Assembly: GCA_902793295.1 (NCBI GenBank)
Contig: CADBDA010000017.1
Location: 1-43,830, forward strand
Length of the DNA stretch: 43,830 bases
Direction of reading: 5' to 3'
Source of the DNA: an uncultured Bacteroidota bacterium
Lineage (GTDB): Bacteria; Bacteroidota; Bacteroidia; Bacteroidales; P3
The notes under the pieces are model-generated. The model searched no databases. It had not been told where the DNA came from and worked only from the letters and a program-made list of their open reading frames with translations. Both the position numbers and the translations under genes were made by a program. Below, one piece after another: positions 27,291 to 37,300 of the stretch (the stretch's first letter is position 1; every line of letters begins with the position of its first letter).

Positions 27291-28142
27291 ATGATGAACA
27301 ACGAAAAAATTCTAAAGATCAGCTCAATCACTAAAAAGTTACTACTCGGACTTTTTGGGACCTTCCTGCTAGTGTTCCTGCTATTCCACATGACGGCCAA
27401 CCTGTTTATCTTGGCCAAAGACGGCGGCGATGCCTATAGCGCCTTCACCCACTTCATGGGCACCAACATCTTCATCAAGGTGTTCGAAATTGTCCTGTTG
27501 GGATGTTTCCTGCTGCACATCTGCCTGGCCACCTACATCTGGATCTGCAACCGCAAACAGCGTCCGGTTCGCTACCACCAACCCTCAAAGTCGAAAACAG
27601 CCAAAGGATCCAAGCTGGCCATGATCACCGGCAGCCTGATTCTTGTCTGCATCATCTTCCACTTCTACGACTTCTACTTTGTCAAACTGAACTTTGTAGA
27701 GGGCACTTACATGACCAAGACCGAATCGCTTCAAATCGCCATGAACGATCCTGAAATCGAATTCACCGACGAAGCCCAGTCGGCCCTGCTCGCCATCGCG
27801 TCCAACCCCGACAACTTCAGCGAGGACATGCAGTGGATCCGCAACATCAGCGCATCTGACCGCAAAGCGTTGGAAAAAACCTTCACAGAGGTGGAATTCG
27901 AGCCCGACTTCTACCACATGGCCCGTCAGAAGTTCAGTGTCTGGCACATTGTCCTCTGCTACCTGATTTTCTTCGCCTTGGTCGGTCTCCACATCCGTCA
28001 CGGCTTCGAATCGGCTTTCCAGACCTTCGGCCTCAACCATCACAAGTACAGCCGCCTCGTCCAGATTCTCGGCATCATCTACTGCTGGGTCATCTGCCTT
28101 GGCTTTGCCATCGTTCCGTTGGGCGTCATCTTCGGTCTGTAA
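27291..28142 (+). CDS. sdhC: Succinate dehydrogenase / fumarate reductase cytochrome b subunit with insertion
   Basis: The 283-aa protein anchors the SdhA/SdhB dimer in the inner membrane and carries haem b. Five membrane spans can be placed (near 17-38, 58-82, 108-130, 215-238, 255-280), with His residues at the haem positions (LLFHMTANLF, LLHICLATY, IFHFYDFYF, VWHIVLCY, LHIRHGF). The C-terminal QTFGLNHHKY segment is typical of the Bacteroidetes and epsilon-proteobacterial single-subunit anchor. Between spans 3 and 4 there is an extra acidic soluble segment of about 60 residues (roughly 145-205) where usual homologues have a short loop, so the protein is longer than the usual 220-240. It starts the sdhC-sdhA-sdhB unit. 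Confidence 0.88.
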   Translation: MMNNEKILKISSITKKLLLGLFGTFLLVFLLFHMTANLFILAKDGGDAYSAFTHFMGTNIFIKVFEIVLLGCFLLHICLATYIWICNRKQRPVRYHQPSKSKTAKGSKLAMITGSLILVCIIFHFYDFYFVKLNFVEGTYMTKTESLQIAMNDPEIEFTDEAQSALLAIASNPDNFSEDMQWIRNISASDRKALEKTFTEVEFEPDFYHMARQKFSVWHIVLCYLIFFALVGLHIRHGFESAFQTFGLNHHKYSRLVQILGIIYCWVICLGFAIVPLGVIFGL

Positions 28143-28218
28143 TACCCGCATCGGAATTCCCTAGAGACTTCCCCTTCTTTCAAAATATCATTTTTCAACA
28201 TTCAACTTTTAATTAATA

Positions 28219-30174
28219 ATGACTTTAGACTCCAAGATACCTGCCGGCCCCTTGGCCGAGAAATGGACAAACTACAAGACCACCCAAAAACTGGTCAACC
28301 CCGCCAATAAACGCAAACTGAGAATCATCGTTGTCGGCACCGGCCTTGCCGGCGCCTCCGCCGCCGCATCGCTCGGCGCGCTGGGCTTCAAAGTCGACAT
28401 CTTCTGCATACAGGACTCGCCCCGTCGTGCCCACAGCATCGCGGCACAGGGTGGCATCAACGCCGCCAAAAACTACCAAAATGACGGCGACAGCATCGAA
28501 CGCCTCTTCCGCGACACCATCAAGGGCGGCGACTACCGTGCCCGCGAAGCCAATGTCTACCGTCTGGCCGAAGTCAGCGGCGACATCATCGACCAATGTG
28601 TGGCTCAGGGTGTTCCCTTTGCCCGCGACTATAGCGGTTTGCTGGACAACCGCTCCTTCGGCGGCGCCCAGGTCAGCCGAACCTTCTACGCACGCGGACA
28701 GACCGGCCAGCAGCTTCTGCTGGGTGCCTATGGCGCCCTCAGCCGCGAGATTGAACGTGGCACCGTCACACTCCACAACCGCTGCGAGATGGAAGAGCTG
28801 GTGCTCATGAAGGACCGCGACGGCAAAGAGCGCGCCCGCGGCATCATCGTGCGCAACCTTGTCAGCGGCAAGCTGGAACGCTACTCCGCCCATGCCGTGG
28901 TGCTCGCCACCGGCGGCTACGGCAATGTATACTTCCTCAGCACCAACGCCATGAACAGCAACGGCAGCGCCGCCTGGATATGCCACCGCAAAGGCGCCCT
29001 GTTCGCCAATCCCTGCTATGTGCAAATCCACCCCACCTGCATCCCCGTCCACGGCGACTACCAGTCCAAGCTCACCCTCATGAGCGAAAGCCTCCGCAAC
29101 GACGGCCGCATCTGGGTGCCCAAAAAGAAAGAGGATGCTGAAGCACTCCGCGCCGGCAAAATGAAAGCCAACGACATCGCCGAAGAAGACCGCGACTACT
29201 ACCTCGAACGCCGCTACCCCGCCTTCGGCAATCTCGTGCCACGCGATGTCGCCAGCCGCGCCGCCAAAGAGCGCTGCGATGCCGGCTACGGCGTCGGCAG
29301 CACCGGCCTCGCCGTCTTCCTCGACTTCAAGGAAGCCATACAGCGACTGGGCAAGGATGTCGTCGAGCAAAAATACGGCAACCTTTTCCAGATGTACCAG
29401 AAAATCACCGACGAAAACCCCTACGAAACGCCGATGATGATCTATCCCGCCGTACACTACACCATGGGCGGCCTCTGGGTCGACTACGAACTGCAGACCA
29501 CCATCCCAGGCCTTTTCGCCGCTGGCGAAGCCAACTTCAGCGACCACGGTGCCAACCGCCTTGGCGCATCGGCCCTTATGCAGGGTCTGGCCGACGGATA
29601 CTTCGTGCTCCCCTACACGCTTCAGAACTACCTCTCCGACCAAATCACCGTGGGCGCCATTCCTACCGACTCCCCCGAATTCGACGAGGCTGAAAAGGCT
29701 GTCCGCGAACGTGAAGAGAAACTCATGGGCATCCACGGCGACAAAACCGTCGACCACTTCCACAAAAGTCTCGGTCACATCATGTGGGAATACGTGGGCA
29801 TGAGCCGCAACGAGGAGAGCCTCACCAAGGCCCTTTCGCTCATCGACGAACTGGAAGCCGATTTCTGGTCTTCCGTCAAGGTGCCGGGCGACATCGAGAG
29901 CTTCAACCCAGAGATGGAGAAAGCCCTCCGTCTGGCCGACTACTTCGAACTGGCACGCCTTATCGCTTCCGATGCACTCCACCGCAAAGAATCATGCGGC
30001 GGTCACTTCCGCACCGAAAGCCAGACTGAGGACGGTGAAACCAAACGCGACGACGAGAACTTCATGTATGTCGCCGCATGGCAATACCAGGGTCACAAAC
30101 AGCCCGAAACGCTCTACAAAGAGCCCCTCAACTACGAACACATCAAGATTGCCACGAGAAATTACAAGAACTAA
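28219..30174 (+). CDS. sdhA: Succinate dehydrogenase / fumarate reductase flavoprotein subunit
   Basis: The 651-aa subunit oxidises succinate to fumarate, or the reverse in anaerobic fumarate respiration. It has the dinucleotide fold [12 protein letters not shown], the covalent FAD site [11 protein letters not shown] with His72, the active-site region [13 protein letters not shown], and [15 protein letters not shown] and [18 protein letters not shown], all hallmarks of the family. Length fits the Bacteroidetes enzyme. In anaerobic Bacteroidales this complex usually works as fumarate reductase; the direction cannot be read from sequence. Confidence 0.97.
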   Translation: MTLDSKIPAGPLAEKWTNYKTTQKLVNPANKRKLRIIVVGTGLAGASAAASLGALGFKVDIFCIQDSPRRAHSIAAQGGINAAKNYQNDGDSIERLFRDTIKGGDYRAREANVYRLAEVSGDIIDQCVAQGVPFARDYSGLLDNRSFGGAQVSRTFYARGQTGQQLLLGAYGALSREIERGTVTLHNRCEMEELVLMKDRDGKERARGIIVRNLVSGKLERYSAHAVVLATGGYGNVYFLSTNAMNSNGSAAWICHRKGALFANPCYVQIHPTCIPVHGDYQSKLTLMSESLRNDGRIWVPKKKEDAEALRAGKMKANDIAEEDRDYYLERRYPAFGNLVPRDVASRAAKERCDAGYGVGSTGLAVFLDFKEAIQRLGKDVVEQKYGNLFQMYQKITDENPYETPMMIYPAVHYTMGGLWVDYELQTTIPGLFAAGEANFSDHGANRLGASALMQGLADGYFVLPYTLQNYLSDQITVGAIPTDSPEFDEAEKAVREREEKLMGIHGDKTVDHFHKSLGHIMWEYVGMSRNEESLTKALSLIDELEADFWSSVKVPGDIESFNPEMEKALRLADYFELARLIASDALHRKESCGGHFRTESQTEDGETKRDDENFMYVAAWQYQGHKQPETLYKEPLNYEHIKIATRNYKN

Positions 30175-30214
30175 TCTCTCTTCCCTTTAACGTGATAACG
30201 AAAAACAAGAAACA

Positions 30215-30973
30215 ATGAACTTCACACTTCATATATGGCGTCAGGAAAACGCCAAAGCCAAAGGGCGCTTCGAGACCTACAAAGTCAGCGACATCTCGCC
30301 CGAATGCTCCTTCCTCGAAATGCTCGACATCCTTAACGAGCAACTTATCAACGACAACATCGCTCACCCCGTTTGCTTCGACAACGACTGTCGCGAAGGC
30401 ATCTGTGGCATGTGCGGCCTCTACATCAACGGCCGTCCCCACGGCAACGATGATGGCATCACCACCTGCCAGCTCCACATGCGCAAATTCCACGACGGTG
30501 ACGAAATCTGGATCGAGCCGTGGCGTGCCAAAGCTTTCCCCATCATCCGCGACCTCGTCGTGGACCGCAGTGCCTTCGATAAGATTATCCAGGCTGGTGG
30601 CTACGTCAGCGTCACCACCGGAGGCGTGCCCGACGCCAACAGCATCGCCATTCCCAAACGTCTGGCCGACATGGCCATGGATGCTGCCGAATGCATCGGT
30701 TGCGGTGCCTGCGTGGCCGCCTGTAAAAACGCCAGCGCCATGCTCTTCGTAGGCGCCAAAGTGGCCCACCTGGCCTTGCTGCCTCAAGGCGAGGTCGAAG
30801 CCAACGAACGTGCCCGCAAGATGATTTGCCGCATGGACGAACTGGGCTTCGGTGGATGCTCCAACACCTATGCCTGCGAGGCCGAATGCCCCAAACAAAT
30901 CAAACGCCAGAACATCGCCCGTCTCAACCGCGAGTGGATCAAGCAGATGTTCGCCGGCAACCACAAAAACTAA
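30215..30973 (+). CDS. sdhB: Succinate dehydrogenase / fumarate reductase iron-sulfur subunit
   Basis: The 252-aa subunit passes electrons between the flavoprotein and the membrane anchor. The 2Fe-2S centre is at [18 protein letters not shown] with a later TTCQLH; the second domain has the 4Fe-4S motif [11 protein letters not shown] and a further Cys set in [17 protein letters not shown]. The Cys spacing is complete, so it should be functional. It ends the operon; the heptad inverted repeat follows within 10 bases. Confidence 0.97.
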   Translation: MNFTLHIWRQENAKAKGRFETYKVSDISPECSFLEMLDILNEQLINDNIAHPVCFDNDCREGICGMCGLYINGRPHGNDDGITTCQLHMRKFHDGDEIWIEPWRAKAFPIIRDLVVDRSAFDKIIQAGGYVSVTTGGVPDANSIAIPKRLADMAMDAAECIGCGACVAACKNASAMLFVGAKVAHLALLPQGEVEANERARKMICRMDELGFGGCSNTYACEAECPKQIKRQNIARLNREWIKQMFAGNHKN

Positions 30974-30980
30974 TGCAATA

Positions 30981-31053
30981 GTGATTAGTGACCTGTGACC
31001 AGTGACACGAACCCGCTCGTCTCACAGGTCACAGGTCACAATTCACAAATCAC
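30981..31053. repeat. Inverted pair of 7-bp tandem repeats
   Basis: The left arm (30981-31006) is four tandem heptamers of the type GTGAnnn (GTGATTA, GTGACCT, GTGACCA, GTGACAC). The right arm, read on the minus strand from 31053, is five: GTGATTT, GTGAATT, GTGACCT, GTGACCT, GTGAGAC. Left and right arms pair at 22 of 26 positions around a 21-base loop, so RNA or single-stranded DNA could form a long hairpin. No T tract follows. It lies between sdhB and the next gene and could be a mobile palindromic repeat or an mRNA-end structure. Confidence 0.75.
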
Positions 31054-31124
31054 TTACAACAAATACTTTCTGCGCTTTCTGCGGGACAAAAAGAAATACA
31101 CAATCCACAAAACAATCTCATCCG

Positions 31125-32258
31125 ATGCGCAAAACAATCTCATTCTTAGTTATTTTAAGTATAGCGTTTTGCGCATCGTCGCAAACGAACAGCAAGTTCA
31201 GACGCAGCGCCCGCCAGCAGCGAACACTCGAACGAAGCATCCAGCGGCTCGAAACCGAACCCATCCAGGGCAGTATATGGGGCACAGCAGCGTACAGCAC
31301 CGACGACGCCCCGTGGATACTGAACCACTACCTGACCATTCCCGAGCTCTACGCCTACGCCGACACCCACCATTGCGCGCATGTGCGCGCCGTGGCCATC
31401 TGGAGCCTGATGTCGCGCAAGGCGCAAGGGGCCAAAGAGTTGTTTTTCCGCCACGTGACCGATGGCACTCCGATCGAAATGGTCAGAGGATTCTTCATAA
31501 TGAACGACTGGACCCTGGGCGACTTCCTTTTCGCCCATGCCAACGAAAACGGCCTCCTCGACGAGCGCGACAGGCTGAAAGTCGACAGCCTGCTGCTCGG
31601 CAGTCCCGACGCCGTGAATATGAAGCTGCGCTACGAACTGCTTGAATGGCTGATGCCAGGCGACGAAGAGCTGGACACCCTGCGACGCGTGTCGCAGCAA
31701 TGCGTCGACCCCGGCGGACTGCAAGTGCTGGCACAATACCACAAGCCGCAGGACACCGCGCTGGTGCTCAAGGCTTTGGACACAATCTACAACGCCATTT
31801 GGTCCAATCCCTGCCACGTCATAAGCCGATATCATTTAGATCACCCCTACCGCCGTATCGAGAACCAGATAGTCAACGTCGCTTACACGTGGCAGCACCC
31901 AGCCTTCTACCGCCGCGCAGAGCAGATGTGCGACAGCCTCACAGCCAAAGGCATAGCCCCGTCCGAGAACCTGCTGCGCTTCGCCTTCATCCAAGACGCA
32001 CAGCAGTTCCCCGCCCTTGTCGAACGCACACTTGCACGACTTGCATCCGACACCGCCAACGCCGTCAGCGAACAGCACGACCGCTTAGTCGCCAAAGCCG
32101 TGAAGCAGATTTCACAATCGATGGAAATGAAAGACTATGCCATCGACGGCATCTCGAGACACAGGTGCTGCTGTTTCATAAAATACGATGCCGCTATGCA
32201 AGCAGCAGAAGAAGCCACCAACGAAATCCTGAATCGCTTTTCATCTGGCGACAGGTAA
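31125..32258 (+). CDS. Unrecognised secreted protein, largely helical
   Basis: The 377-aa protein has a signal peptide (MRKTISFLVILSIAFCASSQ); the in-frame ATG at 31002 would place this 41 residues in and starts inside the heptad repeat, so 31125 is used. The rest is rich in short amphipathic helices with Leu, Ala and Arg, a pattern that could be a helical-repeat solenoid. A Cys triplet (RHRCCCFIKYD) lies near the C-terminus. No family is recognised. It is followed 41 bases later by another exported unknown protein and may share its transcript. Confidence 0.7.
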   Translation: MRKTISFLVILSIAFCASSQTNSKFRRSARQQRTLERSIQRLETEPIQGSIWGTAAYSTDDAPWILNHYLTIPELYAYADTHHCAHVRAVAIWSLMSRKAQGAKELFFRHVTDGTPIEMVRGFFIMNDWTLGDFLFAHANENGLLDERDRLKVDSLLLGSPDAVNMKLRYELLEWLMPGDEELDTLRRVSQQCVDPGGLQVLAQYHKPQDTALVLKALDTIYNAIWSNPCHVISRYHLDHPYRRIENQIVNVAYTWQHPAFYRRAEQMCDSLTAKGIAPSENLLRFAFIQDAQQFPALVERTLARLASDTANAVSEQHDRLVAKAVKQISQSMEMKDYAIDGISRHRCCCFIKYDAAMQAAEEATNEILNRFSSGDR

Positions 32259-32299
32259 ATCACCCGTTTTCGTAATACAAACAATAACACACTTATGAA

Positions 32300-33442
32300 A
32301 TGAAACGAATCCTTCCAATCATCGCGCTTCTGGTCTTCACGTCAGTGGCTCATAGTCAGAACAATAAACGCTATTGGAATGAAGGGAAACTGCGCTGGAA
32401 CGATTTCCGCGTCATCTCGACCACAGAGCCACAGAAAAGCTACCTGCAATACACAATTGCCTACTACCCGGACAGTAAAGACAGCAACGGCGTGCGGTAC
32501 AAATACTACAAAGCCGACGCCTATATGCTGCCACGCAGCTCGTGGGTCAACGACCAGTATATGAACTCGCAGAACCTGCTCTACAATCAGGTGATTTTCG
32601 ACTTTATCGAAGTCACACGGCGCCGGATGCAGGCAACGCTCCACACCTCGTGCCGCTCCGACCAGTTCCAGTCGCTGCTGGAGGAGCACAACCTCGCGCT
32701 CAGCAACCGCATCGGGCAGTTCCGCAAGGCCACCAGCGACGGCGAGGACAGCGCAGCACTGGCACTATACAAAGAGCTGGTGGACCGCGAGCTGTCCGCG
32801 CTCCAAGTCAGCGACTTGCCGCACTACGAGCTACGGCCATTCAACGGCGAAATATTCGTCGGATTAGGGACAGTCCTCAACACAGGCAGCCTCAACAACC
32901 TCTTCCCCACCAGCGGAGCAATGTTAAACTACGGCCTGGGACTGGGTCTGAACCGGCACAGCCTGATTGTCGACTGCGCGATAGGCAGCGCAGCAGCAAA
33001 AAGCGACGCATCTGTCGGCAGCCACAATTTCCAGTCGGAACAGAGATACAGAACCCTTTTCACCACAATACTTTACGCCTACAGAATCATCGACAGCGAC
33101 AAACTGTCGCTCAGACTTATGGCCGGCATCGGTGGCATCGAGTTCAGCTACAAAGATCGCAAAGAACCCAACCACTTTTGGGTCGACTGCACAAGACCGG
33201 TGTTCGGAATATCCCTGATGCGGCACATCTACACACAGTTCCAGGCGCCGATGTGCAACCCCTTCCGCAGCTGGGAAACAATGTCCGAACGCGACCGCAT
33301 TTCAATCTACGGCAAGATTCTTGTCACGCACTCGGCTTTCAAAGAAATCAGCACACAGCCACGTGGACTCAACATCGCCCTGCAGGTGGGCATCTGGTTC
33401 GGAGCGCAAAGCGCCAATCTAAACAGTTCTCCCAAACAATAA
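32300..33442 (+). CDS. Unrecognised secreted protein with barrel-like C-terminal half
   Basis: The 380-aa protein has a signal peptide (MKRILPIIALLVFTSVAHS). The N-terminal half includes YWNEGKLRWNDFRVIS, a motif seen in a Bacteroidetes family that begins with a Leu-x-Trp-x-Asp-Phe signature, and a helical segment. The C-terminal half (from about residue 185) alternates polar and hydrophobic residues in strands (FVGLGTVLNTGS, LNYGLGLGLNRHSLIVDCAIG, KLSLRLMAGIGGIEFSY), like an outer-membrane barrel. No name can be given. Three 29-bp repeats begin at its stop codon, followed by a terminator. Confidence 0.7.
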   Translation: MKRILPIIALLVFTSVAHSQNNKRYWNEGKLRWNDFRVISTTEPQKSYLQYTIAYYPDSKDSNGVRYKYYKADAYMLPRSSWVNDQYMNSQNLLYNQVIFDFIEVTRRRMQATLHTSCRSDQFQSLLEEHNLALSNRIGQFRKATSDGEDSAALALYKELVDRELSALQVSDLPHYELRPFNGEIFVGLGTVLNTGSLNNLFPTSGAMLNYGLGLGLNRHSLIVDCAIGSAAAKSDASVGSHNFQSEQRYRTLFTTILYAYRIIDSDKLSLRLMAGIGGIEFSYKDRKEPNHFWVDCTRPVFGISLMRHIYTQFQAPMCNPFRSWETMSERDRISIYGKILVTHSAFKEISTQPRGLNIALQVGIWFGAQSANLNSSPKQ

Positions 33443-33522
33443 CACTTTCGTTTTATTCGGTTAGACAATATCTAATTCGTTTTATTCGGAGAGACAATAA
33501 CACTTTCGTTTAATTCGGCTAG
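33436..33522. repeat. Three tandem 29-bp repeats
   Basis: Units at 33436-33464, 33465-33493 and 33494-33522 abut with no spacer. All share ACAATA, TTCGTTT, ATTCGG and a final AG; units 1 and 3 are nearly identical (one change in ATTCGG context and one in the last four bases), unit 2 differs in the middle. The first unit overlaps the stop codon of the 32300 gene. The absence of spacers rules out a CRISPR array. Confidence 0.85.
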
Positions 33523-33836
33523 AAGGTTTTTCACTACCCGACGGCAACATTTTCGCCTATCCTTCGAAAGCAGTTCTTATATCGTTCTTATTTACCAAGC
33601 AAAAGCGGAGCCCACAATAGGCTCCGCTTTTTTATTCCTCTCCTGAAATAATATAACAGCCATAGCTATCAATCTACACGGTAAAGAGGATCATGATTTC
33701 GTCGGATCAGCAGTCGAATTGCACCTAAAACAACTAAAGTTTGACAAGTTATTTTTATAAAAAATGTGACGTAATAGCTTGTGCAAATTACTAATTTTTT
33801 GTAATTGAACAGTGGTGACAGTCTGTTAGCATCCAA
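33443..33836. other. Intergenic stretch between convergent genes
   Basis: Nearly 400 bases separate the plus-strand 32300 gene and the minus-strand lipoprotein gene. They hold most of the 29-bp repeat array and one plus-strand terminator. The remaining 33640-33836 is AT-rich, with no open frame of note and no clear terminator for the minus-strand unit. Confidence 0.5.
33602..33634 (+). terminator. Terminator after the two unknown secreted-protein genes
   Basis: An 11-bp perfect stem (AAAGCGGAGCC at 33602-33612 with GGCTCCGCTTT at 33620-33630) has a 7-base loop and is followed by T residues. It lies about 160 bases past the 32300 gene stop, beyond the 29-bp repeats. Confidence 0.88.
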
Positions 33837-34313
33837 CTATTGTGTTACGGTCCAAAACAGTATCTGCAAAGGCTCTGCTGCAGTGCCTTGCTGGTTGCCG
33901 TTGACAAATGGGAATGAGGTGTCGGTGTTGAAGATGTTGTGCAGCTTATGGGAAAAATAGCGCAGAGAAATCTGTCCGTAGGGCTGCGAAGGTGCGTGGA
34001 TGAAGAGGAAGAAGCGACCCATGTCGTCGCATTTGGCGACACCTACACACTCGTCGCCCACAAAGGCGGCGAGGCGGTCGGCAGCGTCGGTCGTCCAGAT
34101 GTCGGAAGGAACAGGCATACTGTCGGCCATCAACAGACCCACCTCGATTACGGCGGTCATACTGTTGGAATAGTCATAGTCGGTATCGACCACCCAGGCG
34201 GGGTCGTCGATATTGCCTTGTATGGGATAGGGATTTGCGCCGCCTTCTTCCCCGCCACAAGAGGCAAGGAAGAAGAGGGCAGCGCATGCGATTATCATTG
34301 CTGTGTTTTTCAT
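33837..34313 (-). CDS. Small surface-type lipoprotein linked to the giant T9SS protein
   Basis: The 158-aa protein has a lipoprotein signal (MIIACAALFFLASC, Cys19). After the Cys come Gly-Gly-Glu-Glu, an acidic start that resembles the Bacteroidetes lipoprotein export signal for surface display. The body aligns by eye with a domain near the C-terminus of the giant neighbour: AAFVGDECVGVA against AMLGNDIVGKA, FFLFIH against YLYLTI, ISLRYF against LHFRLW, and AAEPLQIL against PAAPVLL. So it is probably a stand-alone copy of that domain. Its ATG overlaps the stop of the giant gene (ATGA), which couples their translation. Function unknown; a partner or anchor for the giant protein is plausible. 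Confidence 0.75.
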   Translation of the reverse strand: MKNTAMIIACAALFFLASCGGEEGGANPYPIQGNIDDPAWVVDTDYDYSNSMTAVIEVGLLMADSMPVPSDIWTTDAADRLAAFVGDECVGVAKCDDMGRFFLFIHAPSQPYGQISLRYFSHKLHNIFNTDTSFPFVNGNQQGTAAEPLQILFWTVTQ

Positions 34314-37300
34314 TTCTTGATGAGTTTAAGGGTGGTTATTGTTCCGTTATTGTTCACTGTGGCGAAGTAGACGCCAGCGGCGAGGGTGACCGTCGGTGTC
34401 CATCGGGTGCTGCTGATGCGGTCGATGATGACGCCGGTAGCATTGTAGATAGTAATGGTGAAATCGTCCGCCCAGCCGTCGGTGGAGGTGAAGTCCACGT
34501 GGTCGGTGAAGGGGATTGGATAGGCGGTGACTTGTGCATTGAGAGCCGAGAGCATTACGGGATTGCCCAACGCGCCATAGTGGCTATTGGGGGTTGCACG
34601 CAGGCCTCTTGTCTGTGTGTTTTTGATTTGCAAGCCGTATGTCTGCATTCCATCCTGTTCGAGAGCAAAGGTAATGTCGCCAGCGTTGTCGGTTGTGAGG
34701 GTGAGGAAGAACAGCGTGTCGCCATCGACAACCTGCGGGGAGACAGATGCAACAGGAGTGCCGTTGATGTAGGCGCTGAGCTGAGAGTTGCATGCCGAGA
34801 GTTTAGAATCGAGGGCGGCGATGACGGTCATATTGGTAGCCGGACGGATGGAGTGGTCGGACTGTTCAGGCAATTCCGACTCGGGGCCCTTAACCGAACC
34901 GCCGTTGCGGAATGTGAAGTCCACGGTGGCATCGGCATTGCGATAGAGCAGGTAGCCTTGGCCCGGGTTGAGCACCTTCAGCGAGCCTTCCCAACGTTCG
35001 TTTTCGGAGTATACGGCGAACTCTGTCTGCGACTTGATAATGTCGCCAACGGTGACGTTCTCTATATAGTCGGCCAAGGCGTTGGTCAGGTTCATCGTGC
35101 TGCTTAGCAGGTAGGGGAAGGCGTTCCATCCGTGATGCAACTGGATGGTACGTTCGGCATCGGTGGCAAGGCGACGGCCGGCGAGCTGCGTATGGTTGTG
35201 ATAGTCGGCAGTGCGCATCATGTACATCTGTTTATAGTCCAAGCTGAAGAACGAGCCCGTCCACTGCTCGCCGTCCCATTCGGCAAACTGCTGGGTGGCG
35301 ACGCTTTTCATCTGATCGCCCACGCTCCACGGGGTGGCGCTGTAGAGGAGGTCGCCTACAGATGCGTTGCTGTCGGGTTCCAAATAGAACGATATCCAGT
35401 TCCATCCCTGCACGATGTCGAGGCTCTGCACTTCGTTGGCCGAGGTGGAAAGGAGTACGGGTGCCGCAGGCGGCAGACCCACGGTGGCGTCGTTCTGGTA
35501 GCTCACCTCGGTCGATGGCATCAGGCTGTAGATGCGACCTGTCGATGCCTGCCACAGGCGGAAGTGGAGGGGCATACCCTCGAAGACTTCGTTGCCGTGG
35601 ATGGTGAGGTAGAGGTAGCTGGTGCCGGCTTCGGCGTTGAAGTCGACATTGGCCTTGCCCACGATGTCGTTGCCCAGCATGGCTACCACCACGTCTTGTG
35701 GATCGCTGTCGTAAGCTCCATCTACCATTACCTGTCCGCGCAGCGACATCTGGCGAGCGTAGCCGCGGGGGTTGTCGTCGTCCCACGGGCAGAAGGCCTT
35801 GATTTCGACCATTATTTTCAGAGGTTCGCTAAGACCGTCCTCATCGGTGAGATAGATGATTTCGGAGTAGATGCCGACGGGCAGGTTGTGGTCGATAGTG
35901 AAGCGCAGACCGATGGTCTCCTGCGGGTTGATGCTGCCGTAGGCCTGGCTGACGCTCATCCAGCTAGGCAGCCCCTCAATGGTGAACTGGTGTCGACGGC
36001 CGCTGATGTTCTGGATGTCGGCCGAAAGCTCGAAGTCGTCGACCATCGTCTCGTAGAAGACGCCCTGCAGACGGTTCTCGCTCCACAGCAGCACGTTTTT
36101 GTTGACATACACCTGCCACATAGTGGGGCTTATGGTGCGGTTGCCGTTGAGGTCCTCGACGTTGCGCACGGTGATGAAAATGTTGTTCTTGTTGATTTCG
36201 CGGTCGAGCATATTGATGTTGATGAGCAGCTCGTCCTGGTTGAAGCTCCAGTCGAAGTTCATCTTGGTCAGCAGGCCGCGTTCACGCACGGGTGCGATGT
36301 CCTCGTTGGTTGCGAACTGGGTGTTGAGGGTTGAGAATACCGGTGCGGTGACGAGGGGCTGGATCTTCTCGACGACGGTACCGTCGGTGGTGCGGAATAT
36401 CTTGCGGTTGTTGATCGAGAAGTGCTCTTCCATAATGCCGTTGCTGTTTTCCACCTGCTCGCTGAAGGGCAGCCAGGCCACGAGGCCCATCTCGTCGCCG
36501 TAGGGGGCTATGTTGTCGTAGGCCTCAACCAGGTTCTTGGGCAGCGCCTGCTCGAAGAGTACCAGCTCGTCGATGGTGCCGCTCAGCACTTCGCTGTTCC
36601 AGGCACCTCCGAGCATCATGTCGCCGCTCAGTCCGCTCAGCGTGTCGGTGGCGAAGGTGTTCATCAGGTTGCCGTCGACGTAGATGGCGGCGTTGTTCTG
36701 CGTGCGGTTCACGGTCAGCACATAGTGGTGCCAAGCGCCGTCGGCGAAGGTGCCGCTGGCCTGCTGCATCAGGTTGCCGTTGTGGAAACTCAGGCTGCCG
36801 TTTTCGATGGCTATCAGCGTGCCGTCGAAACCGTCGACGCCCTGATAGCCGCGCTGGCGCCAGCCGGCGGAGAAGAGGGGCGCGTTGTTTGCCTCGGTGC
36901 GGAACCAGAACATAAGGGTGTAGTCCTGAATGGCCGAGCGCGAGAAGATATTCTGGTCGAGGCTGACGGGCTGTGTGCCGTCGAGGTGGAGGGCATAGCC
37001 GGCGGGGTTGGTCCAGGCAAAACCTTGAAGGGTCAGCGTGGAGCCGCTGGCAAGGTCGGCGCAGGTGTTGCCGCGTCCTTCGTTCATCGGGTAGTATGCT
37101 GCCAGCTTCTTTTCGTATCCCGTCAGGTGCTTCTCGTGGGTCTCAACTATTTCGGCTTGGCTCAAGGCCTTGATCCATACACGTGTCTCAAGCATATTGC
37201 CGCGGTAGCCGTGTCCGAAGACCAGCGGTGCGGATTGAGAGCGGAGGGATGAGAGCTGAGAGTTGATGAGGGAGTCTGCTATGTTGGCCTGGTCGGTCAG

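Noticed and set aside
28225..29982. 585-codon minus-strand frame opposite sdhA
   Set aside because: High GC third positions in sdhA keep the antisense frame open; sdhA is certain and the antisense product has no motifs.
33436..33522. CRISPR array
   Set aside because: The 29-bp units abut with no spacers and there are no cas genes.
35132..36334. Long plus-strand frames opposite the giant gene (also 40052-41530)
   Set aside because: The minus-strand giant frame has coherent domains; the plus frames do not.
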